Shown: in pieces, positions 43,303 to 52,493 of the stretch
How positions within the stretch are numbered: position 1 is the first letter of the stretch
Layout: each line of letters begins with the position of its first letter
DNA from: Myxococcales bacterium
GTDB lineage: Bacteria; Myxococcota_A; Polyangia; Palsa-1104; JAEUJZ01
Length of the DNA: 64,000 bases
Reading direction: 5' to 3'
Assembly (NCBI GenBank): GCA_016794505.1
Contig: JAEUJZ010000025.1
Coordinates: 1 to 64,000, forward strand
The notes under the pieces: generated by a model
Seen by the model: the letters and a program-made list of their open reading frames with translations, nothing else
Told to the model about the DNA's origin: nothing
Database searches by the model: none
Translations under genes and position numbers: made by a program

Positions 43303-44742
43303 TTAGCTGTGCCGACTGGCCAAGTAGTCGATGAGGTCGATCTTGGTGATCACGCCCATCAGAGCATCCTGGGGCACTGGCGTCTTCGACGACTGGTCGG
43401 CATTTCCCGTCGACAGCACGCACACCATCTTGGCGTCGTTAAAGATGGTTTTCAGCAACCGCACCTTGGTGGCTGGCGTCACCGTCGCATAGTCGGCTTC
43501 GATGATCGGCTCGATCGACTCGTCGAGCTTGCCGCCTTTGACGAGCAGGTGATTCAGCAGATCGACCTCGGCCACCAAGCCACACAGCCGGCCTTGATCC
43601 ATGACCGGCACCTGCGAGATGCCATGCTCTTTCAGAAGCGCGATGACCTGGCGCAGCGTCGAGGTCTTTTCCACCGTCAGCACCGGTCGAGCCGAGCGGC
43701 TGCGCAATAGATCCAACACCGTTCCCATCGGATCTTCGGTGTCGAGGAAGCCGTTGTCGCGCATCCAGTTGTCATCGAAGATCTTCGACAGATACTTCTG
43801 TGCCCCATCGGGCAGCAGCACGATGATGTTTTGCGGCGGCAGACCCTGCGCGTCCAGCTGCTCGGCATAGCGAACAGCGCCCGCCACCGCCGCTCCGCTG
43901 GAGCCGCCCGCCAAGATGCCTTCATCACGGGTCAGCGCCCGTGTCATCAAAAAGCACTCTTTGTCGTCGACGCGGACGATCTCGTCGATGATCTTTAGGT
44001 TCATCGTCGAGGGCAGAAAGTCTTCGCCGATGCCCTCGACATAGTACGAAAACGGCTTGGTCATGCGGCCCGTCTTTACGTACTCGTAATAGAGCGAGCC
44101 GATGGGATCGACACCGACGATGCGGATCTTGGGGTTCTTCTCTTTGAAATAGCGCCCGCAGCCGCTGATCGTGCCGCCGGTACCCATGCCGGCGCAGAAC
44201 GCATCGAACCCGCCCTGTGTCTGTTCCCAGATCTCGGGCGCCGTCGACAGGTAGTGTGCTTCGGGGTTGGCGGGGTTGTGATACTGGTTCGCGTGGAACG
44301 AGTTCGGCGTCTCTTGCACGAGGCGCTTGGTGACTTCGTAATAGCTGCGCGGATCGTCGGGATCGACGGCAGTTGGGCACAAGACGACCTTGGCGCCGAG
44401 CGCACGCAGGTTGGCGATCTTTTCGTTCGACATCTTGTCGGGCATGACGAAGACGCACTTGTACCCGCGCAGCGCGCCGACCATGGCCAAGCCAGCGCCC
44501 GTGTTGCCCGATGTCGCTTCGATGATGGTGCTGTTGGGAGTCAAAAGGCCGCGGCGCTCGGCATCCCGGATGATGTTGAGCGCGACGCGGTCCTTCATCG
44601 ATCCGCCGGGGTTGAGGTACTCGCACTTGACGTAGATCGTGCTCTTTACGTGCGCCGCTACCTTGTTCAAGCGGACGATCGGAGTGCCACCAATTGCATC
44701 CGTGATGTTGTTGCGAGCGCCATGCATAAGCGGCAGCGACAT
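43303..44742 (-). CDS. Cystathionine beta-synthase-type PLP enzyme with CBS domains
   Basis: 479 residues from the ATG at 44742, with GGAGAG upstream. The fold-type II PLP domain has NITDAIGGTPIVRL, Lys50 in NPGGSMKDR, TSGNTGAG and AGMGTGGTISG, plus GGSSGAA. It should bind PLP and carry out beta-replacement on serine or O-acetylserine. The C-terminal part (about 345-470) holds two CBS domains (SRSARPVLTVEKTSTLRQVIALL, GLVAEVDLLN and a second copy), as in eukaryote-type cystathionine beta-synthase, where they are regulatory. Cystathionine versus cysteine synthase cannot be separated here. Confidence 0.9.
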   Translation of the reverse strand: MSLPLMHGARNNITDAIGGTPIVRLNKVAAHVKSTIYVKCEYLNPGGSMKDRVALNIIRDAERRGLLTPNSTIIEATSGNTGAGLAMVGALRGYKCVFVMPDKMSNEKIANLRALGAKVVLCPTAVDPDDPRSYYEVTKRLVQETPNSFHANQYHNPANPEAHYLSTAPEIWEQTQGGFDAFCAGMGTGGTISGCGRYFKEKNPKIRIVGVDPIGSLYYEYVKTGRMTKPFSYYVEGIGEDFLPSTMNLKIIDEIVRVDDKECFLMTRALTRDEGILAGGSSGAAVAGAVRYAEQLDAQGLPPQNIIVLLPDGAQKYLSKIFDDNWMRDNGFLDTEDPMGTVLDLLRSRSARPVLTVEKTSTLRQVIALLKEHGISQVPVMDQGRLCGLVAEVDLLNHLLVKGGKLDESIEPIIEADYATVTPATKVRLLKTIFNDAKMVCVLSTGNADQSSKTPVPQDALMGVITKIDLIDYLASRHS

Positions 44743-44837
44743 GGGGGTTCTCTCCACAGCGAAGGGCAAGGGCAAAGGGGCGAAAGCGAATGATCCGAGC
44801 GCTTCACTGCGCCCACGATCACGAAACAGAGGCGGCG

Positions 44838-45479
44838 CTAGTGATGCTTCTTGCCGTGCCCACCACTTTCGGGGTGCGGCTTGGGACCCGACTTGGGACC
44901 CGACTTACCAGCCGAGCCAGAGGCGGGCGTGCTGCGCAGTGCGACCTCTTCGGTGTCATCGAGCACCGGCATGCTGTCCTGGTGCTCGATGTGCAGCATG
45001 CGTGCCCACGCGGACTCCTCTAGCACGTCTTGCATGCGGCGCCCGCCATAGCGCGCGACGATGTGATCGTCGTAGCGATCGGCGACCAGGGCCACGTCAT
45101 GCACAGCCGCGAGGACCTCGTTGTCGTTCAGCGATGCGCCGCCAAGCAGGGTGTGCTGAAACAAGATCAGCTCGCCATGCGGCTCGTAGGCGAAGGCGCC
45201 GAAGCGCAGCTTGCCATTTAGGATCATCAGCTGACGCAAGAGCGCGCCTTCCGCCCGCACGCCAGCGACGACCTGCGCCGTCACACGCACCAGCACTTGA
45301 TCGCCCGCGGGACCCGAGCGCAAGACCGAGATCATCACATACGACGAGCCCTGCTTGATGACGTACAGACCGCGGTCGATGTATAGCCCGCGCTCTGATT
45401 CGCGATGCACAGCAGAGAGCCCCAGAAGCCGCTCAATTAGAGCAACCGTCTGCTCATAAGGACCGGGTGTTGCCGACAT
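44838..45479 (-). CDS. YbjN-like protein with a basic His-rich tail
   Basis: 213 residues. AGGAG lies seven bases before the ATG. A body of about 165 residues (YEQTVALIERLLGL, VISVLRSG-type strands, LMILNGKLRFGAFAYEPHGELIL, VADRYDDHIV) has the alpha/beta pattern of the YbjN/type III secretion chaperone-like fold. The tail reads SGPKSGPKPHPESGGHGKKHH, possibly nucleic-acid or metal binding. No signal peptide. The function of this group is poorly known. It is 95 bases ahead of the CBS-type gene on the same strand. Confidence 0.7.
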   Translation of the reverse strand: MSATPGPYEQTVALIERLLGLSAVHRESERGLYIDRGLYVIKQGSSYVMISVLRSGPAGDQVLVRVTAQVVAGVRAEGALLRQLMILNGKLRFGAFAYEPHGELILFQHTLLGGASLNDNEVLAAVHDVALVADRYDDHIVARYGGRRMQDVLEESAWARMLHIEHQDSMPVLDDTEEVALRSTPASGSAGKSGPKSGPKPHPESGGHGKKHH

Positions 45480-45583
45480 AGAATCTCCTTGACGGTTGCT
45501 CGCGACCCTATCACGACCCAGCCCGCCATAGCAACGCTTCCTCTCGGCGGCCGGCGACGGCAGCGCGTGGGCCCGAACCCGGC

Positions 45584-46618
45584 CTAGCCTGCGGACAGGT
45601 TGTCGGGCCGCAAGAGCACTTTCAGCGCGCCGCGCTCGCTGGCCCGCGCGAAGGCTGCAACCCCTTGTGAAAGCGGCAGACAGTCGTCGATCAAGCAGTC
45701 GACCTCGATGGCTCGACGGGACAAAAGCTGCAAGGCCGGGGCGAAGCGACCGCAGCGGCTGCCTTGTACGCGGATCTCGTCGACGACCACGCGGGCCCAG
45801 TCAAGCTGCGGCTCTTGCGTCGGGGCATAGGTGCTCTTGAGAAGCAGCGTGCCGCGCGGCGCCGTGTGCTGCAGCGCCTGGGTCAGGCCGGGCGGAGTAC
45901 CTGAGCACTCGACGACCACCGGAAAGCGGGGGCCGCCCGTCGCGGTGTTCTCGCTTTGCAGCGCGTCGACGCCCCAGCGCGCCGCGTGCTGTAGCTTGCG
46001 CGCATGGCGACCGAGTAGCGTCGTTTTGGCCCCCATATGCGCCGCCACCTGCGCCACCAAAAGACCCAGCTTGCCGTCGCCGATGACCAAGACCTGTGTG
46101 CCTGGCGCGATGTGCTGACCTTCAAACAGAGCGAGGGCCGCGGCCAGAGGCTCGCAGAACACCGCCTGTTCATCGCTGACGCCATCGGGCACGGGCAGCA
46201 GGTTGCGCGCCGGCAGGCTCAGGGCCTGGGCAAAGGCGCCCGATCGCCCGGCGATGCCGAGCACTGTGCGGGCTGGGCAGTGGCGTTCCTGATTGGCATG
46301 GCACAGCGGGCAACCGCCACAGCCGACGTTGATCTCTCCGACGACGCGACGACCCTGCAGCGGGCTGTCTGGATCGAGCACGGTGCCGACAAATTCGTGT
46401 CCAGGGATGCCGTCGAAGCCGGCGTAGCCGCGCACAAGCTCTAGATCGGTGCGGCAGATGCCGGCCAAGCGTACGCCGACCCGGACTTCATCGCGGCGCG
46501 GCAGCAGATCGGGCACATCCGCGACGCGCAGGCGCGGTCCAGCCGAGAGCTCGGAAGCATGGGTTGCATCGACTGAGCCATGGGCAGAAGCGGCGGACGT
46601 GATCCACAGAGCAAGCAT
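45584..46618 (-). CDS. Zinc-dependent alcohol dehydrogenase (MDR family)
   Basis: 344 residues from the ATG at 46618; a longer frame to 47047 enters rimO. Catalytic zinc ligands Cys55 (GICRTD) and His74-Glu75 (GHE) are present, and the structural zinc site has Cys100, 103, 106 and 114 (CGGCPLCHANQERHC). The Rossmann fold motif is VLVIGDGKLGLL. The substrate is not readable: members include threonine, sorbitol and alcohol dehydrogenases. It is divergent from rimO. Confidence 0.9.
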   Translation of the reverse strand: MLALWITSAASAHGSVDATHASELSAGPRLRVADVPDLLPRRDEVRVGVRLAGICRTDLELVRGYAGFDGIPGHEFVGTVLDPDSPLQGRRVVGEINVGCGGCPLCHANQERHCPARTVLGIAGRSGAFAQALSLPARNLLPVPDGVSDEQAVFCEPLAAALALFEGQHIAPGTQVLVIGDGKLGLLVAQVAAHMGAKTTLLGRHARKLQHAARWGVDALQSENTATGGPRFPVVVECSGTPPGLTQALQHTAPRGTLLLKSTYAPTQEPQLDWARVVVDEIRVQGSRCGRFAPALQLLSRRAIEVDCLIDDCLPLSQGVAAFARASERGALKVLLRPDNLSAG

Positions 46619-46697
46619 GTCTGCAGCGTGATGAAAGCCAGGTACAGAAGCAAGCGCAGCGCTTGACAGCCGACGGTCAGCCCCGCATGCTGCGCCC

Positions 46698-48260
46698 GTG
46701 TCCCCGTCTGCGACGAAAAAAAACACGCGATCTCCGTCGAAAACCACAACGAAGTCAGCCGGCCCACGTGGCCAGCAGCAAGGCGCAGTCGTGCAGCACG
46801 CGCCCCCTGCAGAGCCGTCGGTGTTCTTTGTTTCGCTGGGCTGTCCCAAGAACCGCGTCGACACCGAAGTCATGCTGGGCTTGTCGCAGCACGGCGGCTG
46901 CCAGGTCACAAGCGAGCCCGAGCAAGCCGATGTCATCGTCGTCAACACCTGCGGGTTCATCAACGCCGCCAAGGAAGAGTCGATCGACACGATCTTGGAA
47001 ATGGCCCAGTGGAAGACCGCGGGCCGCTGCCAGCGCTTGATTGTCACCGGCTGCTTGACCCAGCGCTATCCCGAGGAGCTATCCCGCGAGATCCCCGAGA
47101 TCGATCACATCCTTGGCTCGGGCGATGTCGAAAAGATCACGCAAGCGATTGTGGGAAAACACAGCCAGGTCGATGTCGCTGCGACGCCCAGCTACATCTA
47201 TGATCACGATGCGCCGCGCCCTGCTTCGCAGCATGCTTTTTCGCGCTACGTCAAGATCGCCGAGGGCTGCGATCGCCCCTGTGGTTTCTGCATCATTCCC
47301 AAGCTGCGTGGACCGCAGCGCAGCCGCACGCCTGATTCGATCGCGCTTGAAGTCGAGCGCTTGTCGCAGCAGGGTGTCGTCGAGATCAACCTGGTGGCAC
47401 AGGATCTGACGACCTATGGCACCGATCTTTCCTTCGATGGCGACGAGGCGGATCGACCGCGCCTGGCCAGTCTACTGCGCCGCATCGGTGAGCCGCCTGC
47501 GCCGCGTGCTGCGACGTCTGCGGACTCGCTGCGCTGGATTCGCCTGCATTATGCCTATCCCACGGCGGTGACCGACGAGCTTTTGGATGTCATGGCCACC
47601 GCTCCGCGTGTCGTCAAGTACCTGGATGTGCCACTGCAGCACGCCGACGATCGCGTGCTCAAGTGGATGCGGCGTGGGCACGTCGGCAAGACCGTGTGGA
47701 AGCTCGTCGAGCGGGCGCGAGAGCGGGTGCCAGGCATCGTCCTGCGCACGACGTTCATCGTCGGACATCCCGGCGAGACTGAGCAGGCCTTTGCGGCGCT
47801 GAGCGACTTGGTGCGGCAGGCCGAGTTCGATCACGTCGGTGTGTTTTGTTACTCGCACGAAGACGGCACTCCATCGGCCGCGCTGGCTGAGACGGTACCG
47901 GCGAAGGAAGCTGAGCGTCGCCGCCGCGAGCTTCTGCGCATCCAGCGGCAGATCAGCAAGAAACACCAAAAGGCGCGTCGCGGCACGCTGATTGACGTGC
48001 TGGTCGAAGGCGAGTCCGATGAGAGCGAGTTCGTTCTGGTCGGTCGCCACCAAGGGCAAGCTCCCGAGATCGATGGCCGCGTGTTTCTGTCGTTGGGCGA
48101 AGACGCCGCGGATCTGGTGCTGCGTCCTGGCGACTTGGTGCAAGCGCGGGTTACGGGCAGCGCTGACTATGATCTGGCTGCAACCGTCGAGAGCGAGGGG
48201 GCCATACTGCAGCCCGCGTTCCGCGCGCCACAAGCAGTCAAGCTGCGCGTCGTCGCATAG
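46698..48260 (+). CDS. rimO: Ribosomal protein S12 methylthiotransferase RimO
   Basis: 520 residues, GTG start, with about 40 extra Lys/Ser/Thr/Pro-rich residues at the N-terminus. UPF0004 domain cysteines are Cys49 (SLGCPKN), Cys85 (NTCGF) and Cys119 (TGCL), which bind the auxiliary cluster. The radical SAM motif is CDRPCGFC (191, 195, 198). A C-terminal TRAM-type domain follows (about 440-520). SLGCPKNRVD and GFCIIPKLRG identify RimO rather than MiaB. It adds a methylthio group to the conserved Asp of ribosomal protein S12. Confidence 0.95.
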   Translation: MSPSATKKNTRSPSKTTTKSAGPRGQQQGAVVQHAPPAEPSVFFVSLGCPKNRVDTEVMLGLSQHGGCQVTSEPEQADVIVVNTCGFINAAKEESIDTILEMAQWKTAGRCQRLIVTGCLTQRYPEELSREIPEIDHILGSGDVEKITQAIVGKHSQVDVAATPSYIYDHDAPRPASQHAFSRYVKIAEGCDRPCGFCIIPKLRGPQRSRTPDSIALEVERLSQQGVVEINLVAQDLTTYGTDLSFDGDEADRPRLASLLRRIGEPPAPRAATSADSLRWIRLHYAYPTAVTDELLDVMATAPRVVKYLDVPLQHADDRVLKWMRRGHVGKTVWKLVERARERVPGIVLRTTFIVGHPGETEQAFAALSDLVRQAEFDHVGVFCYSHEDGTPSAALAETVPAKEAERRRRELLRIQRQISKKHQKARRGTLIDVLVEGESDESEFVLVGRHQGQAPEIDGRVFLSLGEDAADLVLRPGDLVQARVTGSADYDLAATVESEGAILQPAFRAPQAVKLRVVA

Positions 48261-48331
48261 CGCAGAGCCCGTGCCGTCGCCTTTCCCGTCGAGTCGTGCC
48301 GAATCAACGGCAGACATCGCGGATCGGCGGT

Positions 48332-51300
48332 CTATGGATGCGCTGTGGCCGGGCTGCTGAGAGCGGTCGCGATGGCTGAGCGAACTGCGGGCTCGCGTTC
48401 GCTGCGCTGGGCGGCGATCAGCGCTTGCCGGGCGCGATCCGATCGCGCGATAAGCGAGCCCAAGGCTGTGGCAGCGGCGGCGCGCACATGGACATACGGA
48501 TCGCTGAGCAGCCGCTCGCGCAAGGCCGGAATCGCGCCCTCGTGTTCTAGCTCGCCCAGTGCGCGCACCAGATCGGCGCGACTGAGAACATTTTCGAGCT
48601 GCTCGACGAGGATCGGCAGCACGCGCGGATCGCGACTTTTGCCCAATCGATCGATCAGCGGTCGCACGCGGTCGGCGTCTTGCATGGCCAAGGCAGCTGG
48701 CAGCACCTGGCTTTGCAGCCACAGCGCCACGCAGTCAGGCTCAGGCAAAGGGGCTTGTGTGTTGGGTAGGCGCGAGCGACAGCGTGGCAGCGCAGCCAGG
48801 GCCAGCGCCGCGCACAGTCGCTGATCCGAATCGGCCGCGGGATCAAAAAGCAGCGCGCGTAGCTGCGGCAGAGCGGACATCGCATCCGGCGTACGTTTCT
48901 CGGGCGCAGTTGGCACGGCCGCTGACAGGCGCAGACGGGCCACGGCTGCCCAGCGCGCAGCGACGGAATCACCCGCTGCTTCGGCGGCCTGCTGCACACT
49001 CTGCAGGCTCTGCAGCGCCTGCGAAGTGGCCAGGCTGGCCAAGGGATCGGCCGCATCTGGCTCGTCAGGCGGCAAGCGGGTCGCGAGCAGCGAACCGAGC
49101 AGACCCAAGAGCGGACGAGAGGCCGCAGCATCGTCCTTTTCGCGCTCGACTGCGGCGAGCAGCGCGGGCAGCACCGAGCGATCGCCAAGCTGGGCCCGCG
49201 CCACGATCTGCGGGTCGATCGCCGCTGCCGGACTTTTCGCCGGAGCGCTCGACTCATCGGGCTGCGCTTCATAGCGCTGCGCTTCAGCCAGCGAGCGATT
49301 GAGAACGGCCCGCAGACGCGCCGCGACATCGGCGCGCAGGCCCAGGACATTGCGCCGCTCGCCGGGATCATGCTGCAGCTGAAACAGCTGACAGGCATCG
49401 GTCGACAGATCGCAGATCAGCTTGTCATCTCCGATCACGACCATCTTTTTGCGGCCGATCTCGGCAAACACGGGAGCCACGGGCAGCGTCGGTGCGCCGG
49501 TCAGAATCCACGGCGACAGATCGCGACCGCGCATGCGCGCCGAGCGCTCGATATCAAGAAGACCGAGCAGCGTGGGCGCCACATCCAGAAGGCCGACTGG
49601 AGTGCTGTAGGTACGCGGCGAAAGGCGCAGATCACGGGTGTTGGTCGCCGCAGCACCCGACGTGGCGCCGGGCGCGGCAGGCTCAGGAACCGTCGACAGA
49701 ATGAGCGGAATATGAACCAGCTCTTCGTACAGCGTGGTGCCGTGATAGCGACCGCCGTGCTCGCTGAATTCCTCGCCGTGATCCGCGGCCAAGATCACCA
49801 GCGCGCCAGGGCGTTTGGCTTGCAGGTACGTGATCAAGCGGCCGATCTCGCGATCGACATAGGCGATCTCGCCGTCATAACGCTGGCTGTCGCTGGCATG
49901 GTCGGGCAGCGGCGCGTGCGTGGGGCCAAGCGGCAGATCGGCGTGCCGCTCATACGGCTCGTGTGGCTCCAGATAGTGAACCCAGACAAAGGCGCGCTCG
50001 GGCTTCTCGCTTTCTAGAAAGGTCAGGACCTGATCGGTTCGACGGTGGCCGTCGAGGTATTCGTACTTGACGTACTCGAAGCCGTACGCGCTTTCTTCCA
50101 AGCTCTTTAGGCGATCGTGTTCGATGTAGAACACCGAAGGGGGATAGAACGCGGCGGTCTTGTAGCGAAAGCGGCGCAGGAAAAGCGGCAGCGTCTCGTG
50201 GCTGCCGGCATCTTGGCCGAGCGTCAGCAGCGCATAGACCGGCTTTCCGGTGAGCAGCGTAGCCAGCGCAAACGATGTATGTGGCACCTGGGTATAGGCG
50301 CGCGAAAACACAATGCCGCGGGCAGCCAGCGCCTGCACCGTCGGCATCAAGTGCAGTCGATCGTGGCGCAATGCATCGACGGTGATCACCACCACATCGC
50401 GGCCCGAAAAGCGCGGCCCGCGGTAAACGGGCGGCACCACGTGCGCTTCGCTGGGATCGATGGCTGCGGCACCCTCCGGCAAAGGAGCGACGATGCGCGC
50501 TCGCTGTCGGCGCTGTTTTTCCACGCTGCGCAGCGCGGCATATGGGCGCATCAGCGTCGCCGCGATGGTCGTGTATTCAAGGACATGGCTGCGCAGTACG
50601 CTGGCGCGATGCAGACGATACAGCGCCCACAGGCTGAGGCGGACGGACAGCGGCACCAGCAAAAGCGGCAGCAAGATGCCGCACCACAGGCGCACGCGGC
50701 GATGCTGCGCGAGCCACGGTCCAACGCTCGCCGGCAGTGACGCGCCCAGGCCGTGGGGCATCAGAGCGACTGGCACGAACAGCGCGCACAAAAACGCGCA
50801 GAGCTCTAGCGTCTGATGAAACCAGGGATACAGCCGCGGCAGGATCAAGCGGTCGGAAACCAGACAGCCCGTACACAGCGCAAGCGCTACCAATCCCAAG
50901 CCGATCTGGCGAGTTCCCCGTCGCTGCGCCAAGAAGGAAACCAGCCTGCTAAGCGCGACCCAGCCGAGCAACACCAGAAGCCCCTGCAGCAGCGGTCGCG
51001 CCGGAAGCTTCTGCGCCCGCGGTCCCGAAAACGCCTGGACGGCCAGCCAGATCAGGCCCGGCAACGATGCCAGAGCGACATAGCGGGCCAGCCAAGTCTC
51101 GCTGGGGCCAGCGCGACCTTTGGCGTTGCGCTCGGCCAGCCGATGGAGGAGCGCGATCAACACGGTCACAAGCAGCCCAAGCAGCGCCGCGGGACCAAGA
51201 GGCAAGACGGCCTGTCGTCCGAAAAAAAACCAAAGGCCAGATGCGTCTTCGAACTGAGCGCGCAGCGATGAAGCGGACAGCGCGACGTCGCCGATGCCAA

Positions 51301-51385
51301 GCAGCAGGCCCGCACACAGCCCAAAAAACACACCGCGCACGGCCGTGGCCAGGATGCCTGCAGGGTTTGGCGAGTGGGGCAACAT
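48332..51385 (-). CDS. Membrane sulfatase-fold protein with C-terminal HEAT repeats
   Basis: 1017 residues from the ATG at 51385 (a GTG at 51403 adds six). About seven membrane helices fill the first 260 residues. The alkaline-phosphatase/sulfatase fold starts RDVVVITVDALRHDRL (Asp337) and contains HGEEFSEHGGRYHGTTLYEE. The region where sulfatases carry C/S-x-P-x-R reads PHTSFALATLLTG, with no matching Cys or CxPxR. The C-terminal half is HEAT-like (about 850-1010, for example RDPRVLPILVEQLENV and REPAVRSAIATAL). It may be a phosphoethanolamine- or phosphoglycerol-transferase-like enzyme. Convergent with rimO. Confidence 0.85.
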   Translation of the reverse strand: MLPHSPNPAGILATAVRGVFFGLCAGLLLGIGDVALSASSLRAQFEDASGLWFFFGRQAVLPLGPAALLGLLVTVLIALLHRLAERNAKGRAGPSETWLARYVALASLPGLIWLAVQAFSGPRAQKLPARPLLQGLLVLLGWVALSRLVSFLAQRRGTRQIGLGLVALALCTGCLVSDRLILPRLYPWFHQTLELCAFLCALFVPVALMPHGLGASLPASVGPWLAQHRRVRLWCGILLPLLLVPLSVRLSLWALYRLHRASVLRSHVLEYTTIAATLMRPYAALRSVEKQRRQRARIVAPLPEGAAAIDPSEAHVVPPVYRGPRFSGRDVVVITVDALRHDRLHLMPTVQALAARGIVFSRAYTQVPHTSFALATLLTGKPVYALLTLGQDAGSHETLPLFLRRFRYKTAAFYPPSVFYIEHDRLKSLEESAYGFEYVKYEYLDGHRRTDQVLTFLESEKPERAFVWVHYLEPHEPYERHADLPLGPTHAPLPDHASDSQRYDGEIAYVDREIGRLITYLQAKRPGALVILAADHGEEFSEHGGRYHGTTLYEELVHIPLILSTVPEPAAPGATSGAAATNTRDLRLSPRTYSTPVGLLDVAPTLLGLLDIERSARMRGRDLSPWILTGAPTLPVAPVFAEIGRKKMVVIGDDKLICDLSTDACQLFQLQHDPGERRNVLGLRADVAARLRAVLNRSLAEAQRYEAQPDESSAPAKSPAAAIDPQIVARAQLGDRSVLPALLAAVEREKDDAAASRPLLGLLGSLLATRLPPDEPDAADPLASLATSQALQSLQSVQQAAEAAGDSVAARWAAVARLRLSAAVPTAPEKRTPDAMSALPQLRALLFDPAADSDQRLCAALALAALPRCRSRLPNTQAPLPEPDCVALWLQSQVLPAALAMQDADRVRPLIDRLGKSRDPRVLPILVEQLENVLSRADLVRALGELEHEGAIPALRERLLSDPYVHVRAAAATALGSLIARSDRARQALIAAQRSEREPAVRSAIATALSSPATAHP

Positions 51386-51430
51386 CGAGTACGTCGAGGG
51401 CACAGCGCGAGCGAACGAGGCAAGGGCGAG

Positions 51431-52354
51431 TTAGACCGGTGTGATCCAGTGCTGGTACTGCGGCAAGCGACCGCGCACCACGTCGTGGAACGTGGCCTGC
51501 AGCTTCTGGGTGATCGGGCCGGGCCGACCGCTTCCGATCCTGCGATCGTCGATCTCGCGCACTGGGGTGATCTCGGCGGCGGTGCCGGTCAAAAAGACCT
51601 CGTCGGCCATGTAGAGCTGATCGCGGCTGAGCGGTCGTTCGTCAGCGGGAATGCCCAGATCGCGCGCCAAGGTCAGCACGCTGTCGCGCGTGATGCCATC
51701 GAGGATGGCGCCCGAAAGCGGCGGCGTGAGCAGATGACCGCGGATCACGGCAAAGATGTTCTCGCCCGATGCCTCGGCCACTTGCCCCGTCGAGTCGAGC
51801 AGGATGGCCTCATCGTAGCCGCCTCGGACGACTTCGCGTTTGGCCAGCACGGAGTTCACATACTGGCCGCAGATCTTGGCTTTGAGCAGGCTGGATTGCT
51901 GGCTGGCTCGCGCGAACGACGAGACCTTGGCGCGGATGCCGCTGCGTACGCCGTCCTCGCCCAAATAGGTGCCCCAGACATAGGTCGAGATCGCGATGCG
52001 CACCGCCATCTCGGTCGCGCCCAGACCCATCGCGCCATCCCCCAGGAACATGAGCGGTCGCAGATAGGCACCGCGCAGGCCGTTTTCACGCAGCGTCTCG
52101 ACGCAGGCCTGGATGAGCTGATCACGACTGTACGGTGAGTCGATCAGGCACATGCGTGCCGACATCAGCAAGCGATCGATGTGCTCGGGCAAGCGAAACA
52201 CGCCGCCACCTGTGGGCTGTTCATAGGCGCGAACGCCTTCAAACACGCCAACCCCATAGTGCAGCGTGTGGGTCAGCACATGCACCGTTGCGTCGTTCCA
52301 TGGCACGAGTTTTCCGTCGAGCCAGATGTACTTTTCAGGTGTGTATTTGGCCAT
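51431..52354 (-). CDS. ilvE: Branched-chain amino acid aminotransferase
   Basis: 307 residues from the ATG at 52354. Class IV fold: YIWLDGKLVPW, HYGVGVFEGVRAYE, Lys in KAKICGQYVNSVLAKRE (Schiff-base lysine), GYDEAILLDSTG, EASGENIFAV and EVFLTGTAAEITPV. These match IlvE, which makes Val, Leu and Ile from their keto acids. Length is normal. It stands alone, not in an ilv operon, between rsmB and the sulfatase-fold gene on the same strand. Confidence 0.95.
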   Translation of the reverse strand: MAKYTPEKYIWLDGKLVPWNDATVHVLTHTLHYGVGVFEGVRAYEQPTGGGVFRLPEHIDRLLMSARMCLIDSPYSRDQLIQACVETLRENGLRGAYLRPLMFLGDGAMGLGATEMAVRIAISTYVWGTYLGEDGVRSGIRAKVSSFARASQQSSLLKAKICGQYVNSVLAKREVVRGGYDEAILLDSTGQVAEASGENIFAVIRGHLLTPPLSGAILDGITRDSVLTLARDLGIPADERPLSRDQLYMADEVFLTGTAAEITPVREIDDRRIGSGRPGPITQKLQATFHDVVRGRLPQYQHWITPV

Positions 52355-52493
52355 GACCCCATCGCTAACATCTCGTGGCGGGGGCAGGCAACAGCGATCT
52401 CGAAAGACACGCGGCATCGGGTCCGCCGAGACCTGTCGCGGCCGAGATCACGCAGCGCGTCATACGTGATGGCCCATCAAGTGACCACGCTCC

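Noticed and set aside
48332..51385. Arylsulfatase
   Set aside because: The C/S-x-P-x-R motif needed for formylglycine formation is absent.
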